From positions 44,271 through 108,270 of the forward strand of contig CAIRYQ010000034.1 in the NCBI GenBank assembly GCA_903882875.1: a stretch of 64,000 bases of DNA, read 5' to 3'. Both the position numbers and the translations under genes were made by a program. Positions 18,701-27,262 of this stretch are shown here, piece after piece. How positions within the stretch are numbered: the first letter of the stretch is position 1; the number at the start of each line of letters is the position of its first letter. The stretch comes from an uncultured Spartobacteria bacterium. GTDB lineage: Bacteria; Verrucomicrobiota; Verrucomicrobiia; Chthoniobacterales; Chthoniobacteraceae. The notes under the pieces are model-generated. The model ran no database searches. It was given only the letters and a program-made list of their open reading frames with translations, and was not told where the DNA came from.

Positions 18701-19440
18701 GTCGCGGCGGCCGAGGCGACCGTGAGTGCGAAGATTGCCAGCGAAGTGCCAATCGTCCCAAATCGCATCGCCGCCCACGCGAGGAAGGGGAGGGTTACAT
18801 TGGACGGCACCCACGTCCGTCCGGTTGTGTCCATGCGCGCAAAAAATACCGCGAACACAACGGTCCCGGCTGCAAGAATCCAGATGAGAACTTCCCCGGG
18901 GCGGGAGGAAATGTTTTTCCATTCTTCCTTGGAAAACGAAAGGAGGAGCGGCGCGGCGGTCATGACGCCCATCGTGTCGCCGACCCACCAGGTCAGCCAC
19001 GCGGTCAGCCAGTGATCGGGCAATGCACCAATCAGCGCGAGCATGGCCGCACCGATGCTTGCCGACACCAGCATCCCGATCACAGCGCCCGATGCGAGAA
19101 GCAGGAAATCGCGCCGCCGATCCAGTGCCGGGTGCAGATCCATCCGCCGCAAAAACCACGCGGCCAGCAGGGGCCCTGCCGTATTTCCCGCTGCGATGCC
19201 GAGCGCGGCAGGCCAGTGGACGCCCGTCAGCAGATTCACCGCCAAGGCTCCCAAAGTCACGCCCGGCCAGCAGCCGAATCCGAAGCGGAGCAGTGCCGCG
19301 ACAGCGATCCCAGTGGGCATCCAGATCAGGGTGATGTGGGAGCCGATGACGGGAAACATCAGCCCGATGCGCCCCGTGATGAGGTACGCCACGGCCAGCA
19401 TCAGGATTCGCGCCGCGTTTTTTTGGGGGGATGGGATCAT
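15790..19440 (-). CDS. MASE1/PAS/GAF hybrid-length sensor histidine kinase
   Basis: A 1216-residue membrane kinase. Residues ~10-290 form a MASE1-type integral sensor of about eight membrane segments (LIWMPTGIAVAALLRFGFGCWPG). Four PAS units are visible: about 295-420 (FANTLIDSMPDGFSLLDANG), 425-545, 550-675 and 845-970. A GAF domain lies at about 690-835 (SILLLDEDG). The HisKA H-box is TYSVSHDLRAPLRAVDGF with His1002, and the ATPase has LIGNAIKFTKG and GTGVGLALVQRI. There is no receiver domain in it and no response regulator next door. The signal is unknown; PAS and GAF domains suggest redox, light or small-ligand sensing. Confidence 0.92.
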   Translation of the reverse strand: MIPSPQKNAARILMLAVAYLITGRIGLMFPVIGSHITLIWMPTGIAVAALLRFGFGCWPGVTLGALAVNLLTGVHWPAALGIAAGNTAGPLLAAWFLRRMDLHPALDRRRDFLLLASGAVIGMLVSASIGAAMLALIGALPDHWLTAWLTWWVGDTMGVMTAAPLLLSFSKEEWKNISSRPGEVLIWILAAGTVVFAVFFARMDTTGRTWVPSNVTLPFLAWAAMRFGTIGTSLAIFALTVASAAATATGHGPFFRPNPTQSVLLLWFFMVTCSTLGWLIAALNAGRLHAVVMQGTSVEFANTLIDSMPDGFSLLDANGVQVNVNRAFCEMTGFTRGELIGRNLPFPYWPPEEHERIQAALAETMEGKFSSFELTFMRKSGERFPVIVSPSAIENSDGKYVNYLATIKDITGWKKAEEALASERTRLRTVLDVLPISIYLKDTQSRFLMANETCARSLGTANWQEMIGRTDADYFPPAIAAAFLEDERRVLSGEAVLNLEEASAAPDGTARTELTTKVPMRDGAGNIVGLVGVSRDITAQKRAEEALELANQKLRLHFEQTPMAVIEWYLDFRVTRWNPAARTIFGFTHEEAIGRHASFIIPRNSRPKVDQVWKSLLKTAGGERSSNDNVRKDGAIILCDWYNTPLVDGHGKVIGVASVVVDVTERTQVQKLLNWEKAAMELITSTSPLHDVLERLMFGLEMQAPGALCSILLLDEDGIHLRHGAAPSLPAAYNRAIDGAPIGPHAGSCGTAVSTKSQIIVSDISSDPLWPDYRELALGHGLRACWSTPIFGSMGKTLGTFAIYYREPRSPLPAEQYLIARATHIIRIAIERKRAEEALRESEHKFRTLFENAGDAIFLMEGEQFVDCNARTLQMFGCGTRDQIVGHPPYEFSPQLQPDGRSSRECAIEKITAAFSGRPQFFEWMHTKLDGTPFPAEVALNTVTLGGRLMLQAIVRDISDRKRAEEQIHALNADLERRVEQRTSELQAANKELEAFTYSVSHDLRAPLRAVDGFSRIVLKRYAEQVGPDGRALLEMIASGAKQMGQLIADLLAFSRIGRQPLKPEEIDMRSLAGDVFDSLVASETERQVRLALYPLPPAFGTPAMIRQVWINLIGNAIKFTKGREFPEIEIGTKDGGDAGHIYYIKDNGAGFDMRYSDKLFGVFQRLHGPEEFEGTGVGLALVQRIVQRHGGSIWGEGEVNRGATFFFTLAPNGKQ

Positions 19441-19530
19441 CCGCAGAGATGTCGAAGTTTACGACGAAACAAGCGGATCAACTTTTATGCGGAAGCCATC
19501 TCCCTGCCAAGCGACAAGTCCGGGTGCTGC

Positions 19531-20277
19531 CTAAAAAAGACCGATCCGCATCAGCGCCGCGATGGCGGCGAAGGCGAGGATGAGTCCGTCAAAAAGTTTC
19601 TGCGGGACATGGTGCAGTAGCCAGCGGCCGAGGAAGAGCCCGGCGACGATGGTGGGGACGAGCGCGAGATTGAAGAGGAGCGTGTCTTTTCCAATGAGGC
19701 CCAGGCCGAGGCTGAAAGGCACCTTGTAGAGATTGACGATGAGAAAAAACCACGCGCTCGTGCCCGCGAACTGGAGCTTCGGCATGCCGACGGCGAGGAA
19801 GTAGAGGGCCATGACGGGGCCGGCGGCATTGGCCATCATCGTGGTGATGCCGGCGAGCATTCCCATCGTGGCGGCGAAGGCGAACGAGTGAGGCACGCGC
19901 TCGAACAGCGCGGGCTTCCACATGCGCCAGAGCTGCACGAGGACGAGCGTGAGGACGGTCCAGCCGATGATGGGCTTGTAGGCGGTGTCTGGGATGCGCG
20001 TCATGAGCCATGCGCCGACAGCGACGCCGATGCAGGCGATGGGCAAAGTGCGGGCGACGTGTTTCCAGACGGCGTGCCTTTTGAATGCGACGACTGCGCA
20101 GATGTCGCCGATGATGAGCATGGGGAGGACGACGCCGGTGGATGCCTTGTAGTCAAAGATGGAGGCCATCACGAGCACATGCACGAGCGAGACGCCCGCG
20201 AAGCCGCTCTTCGCCACGCCGACGCCAAGGCCTGCGAGGATGCAGAGGAGCCATTGGGTGAAGGTGAGCGCGGGCAT
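19531..20277 (-). CDS. TSUP family (TauE/SafE) anion exporter
   Basis: 248 residues from ATG 20277. About seven to eight hydrophobic helices are seen, e.g. FTQWLLCILAGLGVGVAKSGFAG near the N-terminus and GLILAFAAIAALMRIGLF at the end. The repeated glycine-rich first-helix pattern GxGVAKSGFAGxS is typical of TSUP permeases (COG0730), which move sulfite, sulfoacetate or other organosulfur anions. Upstream open sequence to 20733 is not part of the gene, since the transporter starts cleanly here. With sulfatase-fold proteins elsewhere in the window, sulfite or sulfonate handling is a reasonable guess, nothing more. Confidence 0.9.
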   Translation of the reverse strand: MPALTFTQWLLCILAGLGVGVAKSGFAGVSLVHVLVMASIFDYKASTGVVLPMLIIGDICAVVAFKRHAVWKHVARTLPIACIGVAVGAWLMTRIPDTAYKPIIGWTVLTLVLVQLWRMWKPALFERVPHSFAFAATMGMLAGITTMMANAAGPVMALYFLAVGMPKLQFAGTSAWFFLIVNLYKVPFSLGLGLIGKDTLLFNLALVPTIVAGLFLGRWLLHHVPQKLFDGLILAFAAIAALMRIGLF

Positions 20278-20644
20278 TTCGGGAAAAGCGACGCGGACGT
20301 TTGCCGATGCGGGCGCGCGGGGGCAAGCTGCAAGGGTGTCCGTGGATTTTGAGCTGTGAAGTTCACGAAGGTCCCGAAGAGGGAAGCGGGGTTGTGGCTC
20401 AGATGGGAAATGGATGAAGCAGGAAGCCATGAAACCATGAGGGCGGTTTCCTGATTTCATGCCTTCCTGCTTCCAACTGCGTTCTCCCCATTGCAGGCAT
20501 GAGGAGGCCCCGCTCTGCCGCCTTCGTGTTCTTCGTGCACTTCGTAGTAAGAATCCGAGCCGGGCGCGGTCGCTCGCTCGCGGCATCAAAGACTTTCCAA
20601 GCGCGCGGCTTTGCCTCACCTCACACGCCGCACTTTTTCCAAAC
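20278..20644. other. 367-bp divergent intergenic region
   Basis: Separates the TSUP gene (-) from the ThuA-fusion gene (+). It contains a long nested inverted repeat (20416-20473, listed separately) and CTTCGTG-type words around 20522-20550, a low-complexity pattern also seen between genes of related genomes in my experience. No further gene is apparent. Confidence 0.5.
20416..20473. repeat. Nested long-arm inverted repeat
   Basis: Left arm 20416-20434 (GAAGCAGGAAGCCATGAAA) and right arm 20455-20473 are inverted copies differing at one of 19 positions. Inside it, GAAACC (20431-20436) faces GGTTTC (20445-20450), giving an alternative hairpin that shares bases with the outer left arm. Confidence 0.75.
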
Positions 20645-23600
20645 ATGCTCCGCAAACTCGCTCCCTCGTTCGTCGCCCTCATCGCATCCACTTTCGCCCA
20701 CGCGGAAACGAAGCCGCTCCATGCGCTCATCATCGCGGGCGGGTGCTGCCATGATTACGAGCATCAGCCGAAGATCCTGAGCGAGGGCATCCAGGCGCGC
20801 GCGAATGTGCAGGTGGATGTGTTGTGGACGGATGACAAGGGGACCGCGCCGCATTTCCCGCTCTACGAAAAGGCCGACTGGGCGAAGGGCTACGATGTGA
20901 TCATCCACGACGAGTGCGCGGCGGGCGTGAAGGATTTGCCGCTCGTGCAGCGCATCATCAAGGCGCACGAGACGGTGCCGGCTGTGAACCTGCACTGCGC
21001 GATGCACTGCTACCGCACGGGGACGGATGATTGGTTCAAGTATCTCGGCCTGCAGTCGAGCGCGCATAACTGGCAGAAGCCGATCGCGATTCATTTCACG
21101 GACTCCGCGCATCCGATCACGAAGGGGCTGGGCGACTGGACGACGATCAATGAGGAGCTCTACAACAACGTGGCGATCCTCGGCGGCAAGACGCTCGCGA
21201 CGGGCACGCAGCCGCAGAAGGCGAAGGACGGCGGCGAGGCGCCGGTGAGCTTCACCGTCGCTTGGACAAATGAATACGGCCCGAACAAGACGCGCATCTT
21301 CAGCACGACGATCGGGCACAACAACGCGACGGTGGCCGACGAGCGTTACCTCGACCTCGTGACGCGCGGCCTGCTGTGGTCTTGCGACAAGCTGAACGCG
21401 GATTACCTGAAGCCCTTCAAGGGCAAGAGCGAGGTGATTTTCATCAAGGCAACGCCGCAGCCGGAGAAGCCGAAGGCGGTCGCCGCCGCGACTCCGCCGC
21501 CTGTCTCGAAAGACGCGACGATGGTGGCGGTGACGGCGTCGAGCGAGGAGAGCGGGAAGGGGAACTTTGCATGGAAGGCTGTGGACGGGGATCTCGGTTC
21601 GCGCTGGTGCGCGGGCGGAGCATCGAAGCCGCAGTGGCTGCAGATCGAGTTTGAAATGCCGCACGACCTCAGCGGCGTGAAGATCGTGTGGGAGAGCCAG
21701 AACAACACCTACAAGCACACCATCGAAGGCTCCAACGACGGCAAGGCCTGGACGACGATCGTGGACGCGCGCGAGAATGCGAAGAACGGCGACAGCGAGC
21801 ATGCGCTCAGCGCGAAGAGTGTGCGCTTCCTGAAGATCACGTGCACGGGCACCTCCGCGGGTGGCTGGGCGAGCATCAAGGAGGTGACGGTGAAGGGCGA
21901 GGGCATCAAGGCGCTCGCGCCGAAGGTGAGCGCACAGCAGCAGGCCGCGGCCGGCAAGCAGGGCAAGAACGGGAACAAGAACGCGACCGACCCGAATGAT
22001 CCGTTCAAGGCCGAGGGTAATATCACACCGACAATCGTGAAGCTCACGCCGGAGCAGGAGGCGGAGATATTGAAGGACGTGAAAGTCGCGGACGGTTTCG
22101 ACGTGACGCTGTTCGCGAATTCGCAGGCGGCGAACTATCCCGTGTATCTGTCCGCCGCGCCGGATGGCACGCTCTACGTCTCCAGCGACGGCAATGGATC
22201 GCTTGGGCGAAATCCGCATCGCGGGCGCATCATCCGCCTGCGCGACACGGACGGCGACGGACGCGCGGATGAGGTGAAGGAATTCGTGAAGGACGTGGAC
22301 TCGCCGCGCGGGCTCGTGTGGGATCGCGACCGGCTCTATCTCATCCATCCGCCGGACATCAGCGTGTATGTGGACAAAAACCACACCGGCCTCGCGACCG
22401 AGGAGAAGACGCTCATCAAGGGCATCGCGTTCGGCTTTGCCGATCGCCCGGCGGATCACACAACGAACGGACTCGAACTCGGCATTGACGGCTGGCTCTA
22501 CATCGCGGGCGGCGACTTCGGCTTCATGGATGCGGTCGGCACGGATGGGCGGCACTTGCAGCATCGCGGAGGCGGCGTGATTCGCTTCCGTCCCGACGGC
22601 TCGGGCATCGAGCTCGTGAGCCACGGCACGCGCAACATTCTCGAAGTCGCAGTCGGCCCGCTCATGAACATGTTCGCGCGCGACAACACGAACGACGGCG
22701 ACGGATGGGACGTGCGCTTCCACCATTTCACCGGATTGGAAAATCACGGCTATCCGGTCTTCTACAAAAACTTCCCCGACGAGGAAGTCACGCCGCTCAA
22801 CGACTACGGCGGCGGCGCGGGCTGCGGCGCGGTGTTCCTCGACGAACCGGGCTTCGGCAAATGGAACAACGCACCGCTCACGAACGACTGGGGCACGGGC
22901 GCGCTGTGGCATCACAGCGTGACGCAGAAAGGCTCGACCTACATCGAGACGGAGAAGCCCGAGCCGTTCATCAAAATGACGCGCCCGACGGATGCGGACG
23001 TGGACGCGCTGAGCCACCTCTACGAAGCGAGTTGGAAAGGCGCGACCTTTAACTGGACCGGCCCCGACGTGGGCTACATCGTGCGCGTGACGCCGAAGGA
23101 TTTCAAAGCGCCCGCGCTGCCGGACTTTGACAAGCTCGACGACGCCGCGCTCGTGAAGCTGCTCGAATCCCCGAGCCATCGCACACGTCTCGAAGCGCAG
23201 CGCACGCTGCTCCGCCGCGAGGACAAGCCCGCGACGCGCAGCCTCCTGCTCGCGCTCGCCGCGGACAAATCGAAGCCGCTCGCCACGCGCGTGGCCGCGC
23301 TCTACGGCGTATCACAGCGGAATGTGAGCATGCCCGACGAGGCGAACATCAGCGCGGTCGTCGCACTCGCCAGCGAGCCGACGATCCAGCCGTACGTGCT
23401 GCTCGCGCTCGGCGATTCCGGCCTGGCTGCAAAGACGCAGTCCGCGTCGCTCGTGCCCGCGTCACTTTTCAGTGCAGGCATGAAGAGCAACGACGCGCAG
23501 ACGCGGCTGAACGCGGTAATCGGTGCGACACGCCAGCGCATCACTTCGCTCGCGCCAGAAATCGCCGCGCTCCTCGGCGACGGCGATGATGTGATTTCAC

Positions 23601-25117
23601 ACACGACCCAGCGCGTGCTCGCGATGCTCGGCACGCCGGAGCCTGCCTTTGCGATCGTGGATGATCCGAATGCGCCGTCGAAAACACGCGACAGCGCGCT
23701 GCGTTCGCTGCGCATGATGCACACGCCGCAGGTCGTGGACGGACTGCTGAAGCGCCTCGCTGACACGAAGGGCATCGAGGCACGCAAAGGATTGTTGAGC
23801 GCGCTGTGCCGACTGCATTTCACCGACGGCGAATGGAAGGGGAATTCGTGGGGCACGCGCCCCGATTATCGCGGGCCGTATTACCAACCCGATCCGTGGA
23901 GCGAGACGGACAAAATCGCCGCCGCGCTCAAATCCGCGCTCGCCAGCGCGCAGCCCGAGGAGGCTGCGTTTCTCGTCAGCGAACTGAATCGCAACCGCAT
24001 TCAGTTCAACGAGGCGCTCCAGCGCATCCTCGCGCTCGCGAAGACGAACGCGAAACTGATCCCCGATGCGGTAGAGCAGATCGCCACGGTGGATTCGATT
24101 CCGAGCGAAGCCGTGCCGCTGCTCGTGCAGGCCGCGCAGCTTTCCGATGCCACGCCGAAGACGCTCTCGCAGGCAATCATCGCACTGAGCAAGACCGACA
24201 GTGCCGATGGCTGCCGCGCATCGCTCGCGGCGTTTCATATTTTGAAACACGCGAAGGGCGCGACGAAGGAATTCGACAACGCGCGCAATGCATTCATGTC
24301 CGCACCGAAGCTGGAGAACCATCATCAGCTTCTCGAGGACGAGGCCGCGAAGCAGATCGGAAAGCCCGTCGGCATCTGGGCCGACGCCGCGCTCATCTCG
24401 CTCAGCACGCGCAAGAGCGGCGCACCCGAGCCGCGCGAACTTTCCGCAAAGGCGCTCGATGCCGGATGGCAGAATCCGCAGCGTCGCGTGCAAATCATCA
24501 CCGGCGCAGGCGAGGTGAAAAGCGCGGCCTACGCGGACAAAATCGTCGCCGCGCTCGACGACCCCGACAAGGCCGTCGCCGCGCAGGCAAAGATCATCGC
24601 GGGCCGCATGAAGCTGGAGAAAAAGACGAAAGACACCGGCCCGCTCATCGGCACCATGCAGGTGAAGGACGTGATCGCGCAGGTCGTGAAGACGAAGGGT
24701 GACGTTGCGCTCGGCGAGCAGCTCTTCACGCGACAGACGTGCGTCGCGTGCCACACGACTTCGCAGGACCAGCCGCAGAAGGGCCCGTATCTCGGCAACA
24801 TTGCGCAGACCTATAAACGCCCCGATCTCGCCGAGAATATTCTCGATCCGAACAAGACCATCGCGCAGGGCTTCACCACGAATGTCTTCACGTTGAAAGA
24901 CGGCACCGTGAACGTCGGCTTCGTCGTGCGCGAGGGCGCGGACAAGGTGACGATGCGCAACGTCGCCGCGCAGGAATCCACCTATGACGTGAAGGACATC
25001 GTGAAGCGCGAGACGCTGCCGACGTCCATCATGCCGCCCGGCCTCGTGAACAATCTCACCGTCAAGGAATTCGCCGGCCTGCTTGATTACCTCGAATCGC
25101 TGGCGAAGAAAAAGTAG
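20645..25117 (+). CDS. ThuA / discoidin / PVC dehydrogenase / HEAT / c-type heme fusion
   Basis: 1490 residues from ATG 20645, with signal peptide MLRKLAPSFVALIASTFAHA. Domains in order: ThuA-like (~24-255; LIIAGGCCHDYEHQP, VNLHCAMHCY); F5/8 type C discoidin (~293-420; WLQIEFEMPHDLSGVKIVWE); a PVC membrane-bound dehydrogenase-type propeller (~460-860; ADGFDVTLFANSQAANYP, NGLELGIDGWLYIAGGD); HEAT-like helical repeats (~860-1340); and a Verrucomicrobium-type heme domain with CVACH at 1366-1370. It is extracytoplasmic and probably carbohydrate-binding and redox-active. The ThuA part in this setting is usually thought to act on sugars. A complete five-part fusion in one chain is large but known in the phylum; the reaction is not known. 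Confidence 0.92.
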   Translation: MLRKLAPSFVALIASTFAHAETKPLHALIIAGGCCHDYEHQPKILSEGIQARANVQVDVLWTDDKGTAPHFPLYEKADWAKGYDVIIHDECAAGVKDLPLVQRIIKAHETVPAVNLHCAMHCYRTGTDDWFKYLGLQSSAHNWQKPIAIHFTDSAHPITKGLGDWTTINEELYNNVAILGGKTLATGTQPQKAKDGGEAPVSFTVAWTNEYGPNKTRIFSTTIGHNNATVADERYLDLVTRGLLWSCDKLNADYLKPFKGKSEVIFIKATPQPEKPKAVAAATPPPVSKDATMVAVTASSEESGKGNFAWKAVDGDLGSRWCAGGASKPQWLQIEFEMPHDLSGVKIVWESQNNTYKHTIEGSNDGKAWTTIVDARENAKNGDSEHALSAKSVRFLKITCTGTSAGGWASIKEVTVKGEGIKALAPKVSAQQQAAAGKQGKNGNKNATDPNDPFKAEGNITPTIVKLTPEQEAEILKDVKVADGFDVTLFANSQAANYPVYLSAAPDGTLYVSSDGNGSLGRNPHRGRIIRLRDTDGDGRADEVKEFVKDVDSPRGLVWDRDRLYLIHPPDISVYVDKNHTGLATEEKTLIKGIAFGFADRPADHTTNGLELGIDGWLYIAGGDFGFMDAVGTDGRHLQHRGGGVIRFRPDGSGIELVSHGTRNILEVAVGPLMNMFARDNTNDGDGWDVRFHHFTGLENHGYPVFYKNFPDEEVTPLNDYGGGAGCGAVFLDEPGFGKWNNAPLTNDWGTGALWHHSVTQKGSTYIETEKPEPFIKMTRPTDADVDALSHLYEASWKGATFNWTGPDVGYIVRVTPKDFKAPALPDFDKLDDAALVKLLESPSHRTRLEAQRTLLRREDKPATRSLLLALAADKSKPLATRVAALYGVSQRNVSMPDEANISAVVALASEPTIQPYVLLALGDSGLAAKTQSASLVPASLFSAGMKSNDAQTRLNAVIGATRQRITSLAPEIAALLGDGDDVISHTTQRVLAMLGTPEPAFAIVDDPNAPSKTRDSALRSLRMMHTPQVVDGLLKRLADTKGIEARKGLLSALCRLHFTDGEWKGNSWGTRPDYRGPYYQPDPWSETDKIAAALKSALASAQPEEAAFLVSELNRNRIQFNEALQRILALAKTNAKLIPDAVEQIATVDSIPSEAVPLLVQAAQLSDATPKTLSQAIIALSKTDSADGCRASLAAFHILKHAKGATKEFDNARNAFMSAPKLENHHQLLEDEAAKQIGKPVGIWADAALISLSTRKSGAPEPRELSAKALDAGWQNPQRRVQIITGAGEVKSAAYADKIVAALDDPDKAVAAQAKIIAGRMKLEKKTKDTGPLIGTMQVKDVIAQVVKTKGDVALGEQLFTRQTCVACHTTSQDQPQKGPYLGNIAQTYKRPDLAENILDPNKTIAQGFTTNVFTLKDGTVNVGFVVREGADKVTMRNVAAQESTYDVKDIVKRETLPTSIMPPGLVNNLTVKEFAGLLDYLESLAKKK

Positions 25118-25159
25118 CCGCGCGCTGGCGTCTCTCCGTCCTCGCATTGCTGCGCAGGA

Positions 25160-27121
25160 TCACCAGACCTTCCACACGCTCACGCCTCCGCTGTCGGTCG
25201 CCGTGGCGATCTTCTCTCCGTCGGGCGACCAGCGGAGCTTTCGGATCGTCTCCTGTTCCGCATTCCACCACGTCTTCATTTCGAGCGTCGTGGAATCCAG
25301 CACATACACGTAGCCGTCGTATCCGGCACAGGCGATCCACTTGCCGTCGGGCGACCAGTCGAGCGTGAGGAGGCCGCCGGTGAGCGGCGGCTTTCCGTCC
25401 TTGCGCGGCTCCATGTCTGCGGCATGGAAAATCGTCACGCCGCCATTCGCCCGCGCCTTGTCCTTGAAGCCGCCGCCGCAACACACCGCGAGCCATTTGC
25501 CATCCGGCGAATAACGCATCCCCGTGACCCACGTCGGAATGGGGACGGTGATCTGCTTCACGTCTCTGGCTTGCTTGCCGGGTTCCATCACGAGGATGCG
25601 ACCGGCCAAGCCATTGAAAACCAGCTTCGAGTTGTCCGGCGACCACGCGGACGCCTCGATGCTGTGGTGCTGCGCGTCCTTCACGTTCACACCGTCCGCG
25701 TCGGAGCCATCCTGCCACAGCCACGCCTCGCCCGGGCCGTCGAGAATCCCGCCGGTCGCGACGAGCCGACTGCCATTCGGCGCCCACGAAATGGAGCGCA
25801 GCGGCCCGGCCTTCGCGCGGAACACGGCCTTTTCTTGCAGCGTGTCCAGCTCCCAGATTCTGCATGTGCCGGGGTTTTTTGTGCCTTCCGTGCCATTCAC
25901 CGCAGCCAGCAGTTTCCCATCCGGCGAGACGGCGATGTCGTGGACTCTGCGGCTCATGGGGGCGTCTTCCAGCAACAGCGATTCGACTAACTCGCTGTTC
26001 TTCGCATCGAGGAGGCGCACATGCTGCGAGGTGAATCCCGCATAGAGGATGCGTCCGTCCTTGCTCCATGCCACGCTCCAGCCTCCTCCCTTGTGTCGGC
26101 TCCACAGCGGCGTGCGCACATTGGGATGACCGAGTGCCCAGTCTCGGATTTCCAGAAAACGCACCGTCACGGGGAATGCGTCCGGCCCGGGTTTTTCGCC
26201 GAGCTTCGGCAGCAGTTCCTTCGCGGTCTGTGCGTCGTCGGCATTCCGGCAGAATTCGAGAAATTTTGCGACGAGCCGTTTGGATTCCGGATGGCGTTTC
26301 AGCAGGGCGAAGAAACCCTCGCGGAATGTCGGCCAGTCCGCATTGCCGGGCGCAAAAAGTTTCTTCCGGTAGTTCGGCTCGTGCCGCCACCAAATCTTCG
26401 CATAGGTTTCCAGTCCGCGATCCGGCAGAAGCTCGCAGAGATGCCTCGCCCATCCATCCTGTCCGCCTGGTCTTTTCAGATCCGCGACGAGCCGCGCACC
26501 GATGAAGCCAATGTCCGTGTGATCGGGAAAACGCTTCACGCCTTCGTCGGTGACGATTTCCCAGTCGTCAAAGATCGCCGGCACCTCGTTCAGGATGTTG
26601 CGGCTCACCATCAGCCGGGCGGCGCGGGCCAGACGAATGTAACAACAATACCAGTCCGGCACCCGCCCGACTTTTGCCTCCGCCTCGCTGAACAACTGCA
26701 CGGCCCTGTCCCACTTGGCCCGCGCGCCGCCGGCAGTCTTTTCCAGCCAGATGAGATTGCCCAGTTCCGCCGCCTCGTAAATTCGCCAGTGCCCGGAATC
26801 AGGCGCGGCCTTGGCCCACGCTTCCAGCGTGGCCTGAATCGAAAGACTCACGCTTTCCGTGGACGCCCTGTATTTTTCCAAGGCGGCGAAAATCGCGGAC
26901 AGCCTGCTCTGGCCATCGCGGCAAAGCGGGAGCGCGCCGTTCTTCGGCTGGCATTCCAGGACCAGCGTATCGAGCTTGCGATGATCGCGCCGACCGAACG
27001 CCTCCCAGGCTCGGTCGGTGAGATCCTCAAGCACCGGGCCTGCTGCACGCAGCGGAATCGCAAGCAGCAGTCCCATGACAAAGGCGAGCCACATGCAGGA
27101 TCGGGAGAAGGGGGCTTTCAT
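25160..27121 (-). CDS. Exported WD40 beta-propeller protein with helical N-terminal half
   Basis: 653 residues from ATG 27121; a GTG at 27139 would add six. Signal peptide SCMWLAFVMGLLLAIPLRAA. Residues ~30-340 are helical without recognised motif. The second half has at least six WD40-like blades with the SPDGKWLA, SPDNSKLV and WSPDGEKIATATDSGGVSVW signature. Probably a periplasmic scaffold or binding protein. It converges with the ThuA fusion (42-base gap). I cannot name a ligand or a family beyond WD40. Confidence 0.85.
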   Translation of the reverse strand: MKAPFSRSCMWLAFVMGLLLAIPLRAAGPVLEDLTDRAWEAFGRRDHRKLDTLVLECQPKNGALPLCRDGQSRLSAIFAALEKYRASTESVSLSIQATLEAWAKAAPDSGHWRIYEAAELGNLIWLEKTAGGARAKWDRAVQLFSEAEAKVGRVPDWYCCYIRLARAARLMVSRNILNEVPAIFDDWEIVTDEGVKRFPDHTDIGFIGARLVADLKRPGGQDGWARHLCELLPDRGLETYAKIWWRHEPNYRKKLFAPGNADWPTFREGFFALLKRHPESKRLVAKFLEFCRNADDAQTAKELLPKLGEKPGPDAFPVTVRFLEIRDWALGHPNVRTPLWSRHKGGGWSVAWSKDGRILYAGFTSQHVRLLDAKNSELVESLLLEDAPMSRRVHDIAVSPDGKLLAAVNGTEGTKNPGTCRIWELDTLQEKAVFRAKAGPLRSISWAPNGSRLVATGGILDGPGEAWLWQDGSDADGVNVKDAQHHSIEASAWSPDNSKLVFNGLAGRILVMEPGKQARDVKQITVPIPTWVTGMRYSPDGKWLAVCCGGGFKDKARANGGVTIFHAADMEPRKDGKPPLTGGLLTLDWSPDGKWIACAGYDGYVYVLDSTTLEMKTWWNAEQETIRKLRWSPDGEKIATATDSGGVSVWKVW

Positions 27122-27262
27122 TTCCGAAAATCGCGCCACGTTATGTGCAATGGCGCGGGCCGGTCAAACAACAATGACCGCTCGCACACGCTCACATTCT
27201 CGCGTGCTGACGAAAATAGAATCGCACGGTTCCAAGGTCGCTCCGTGCGGTGATGCGCGATC

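Noticed and set aside
20621..23179. 852-codon minus-strand open frame
   Set aside because: Opposite the ThuA fusion gene; no domain pattern.
23597..25147. 516-codon minus-strand open frame
   Set aside because: Opposite the C-terminal part of the ThuA fusion; no recognisable motif.
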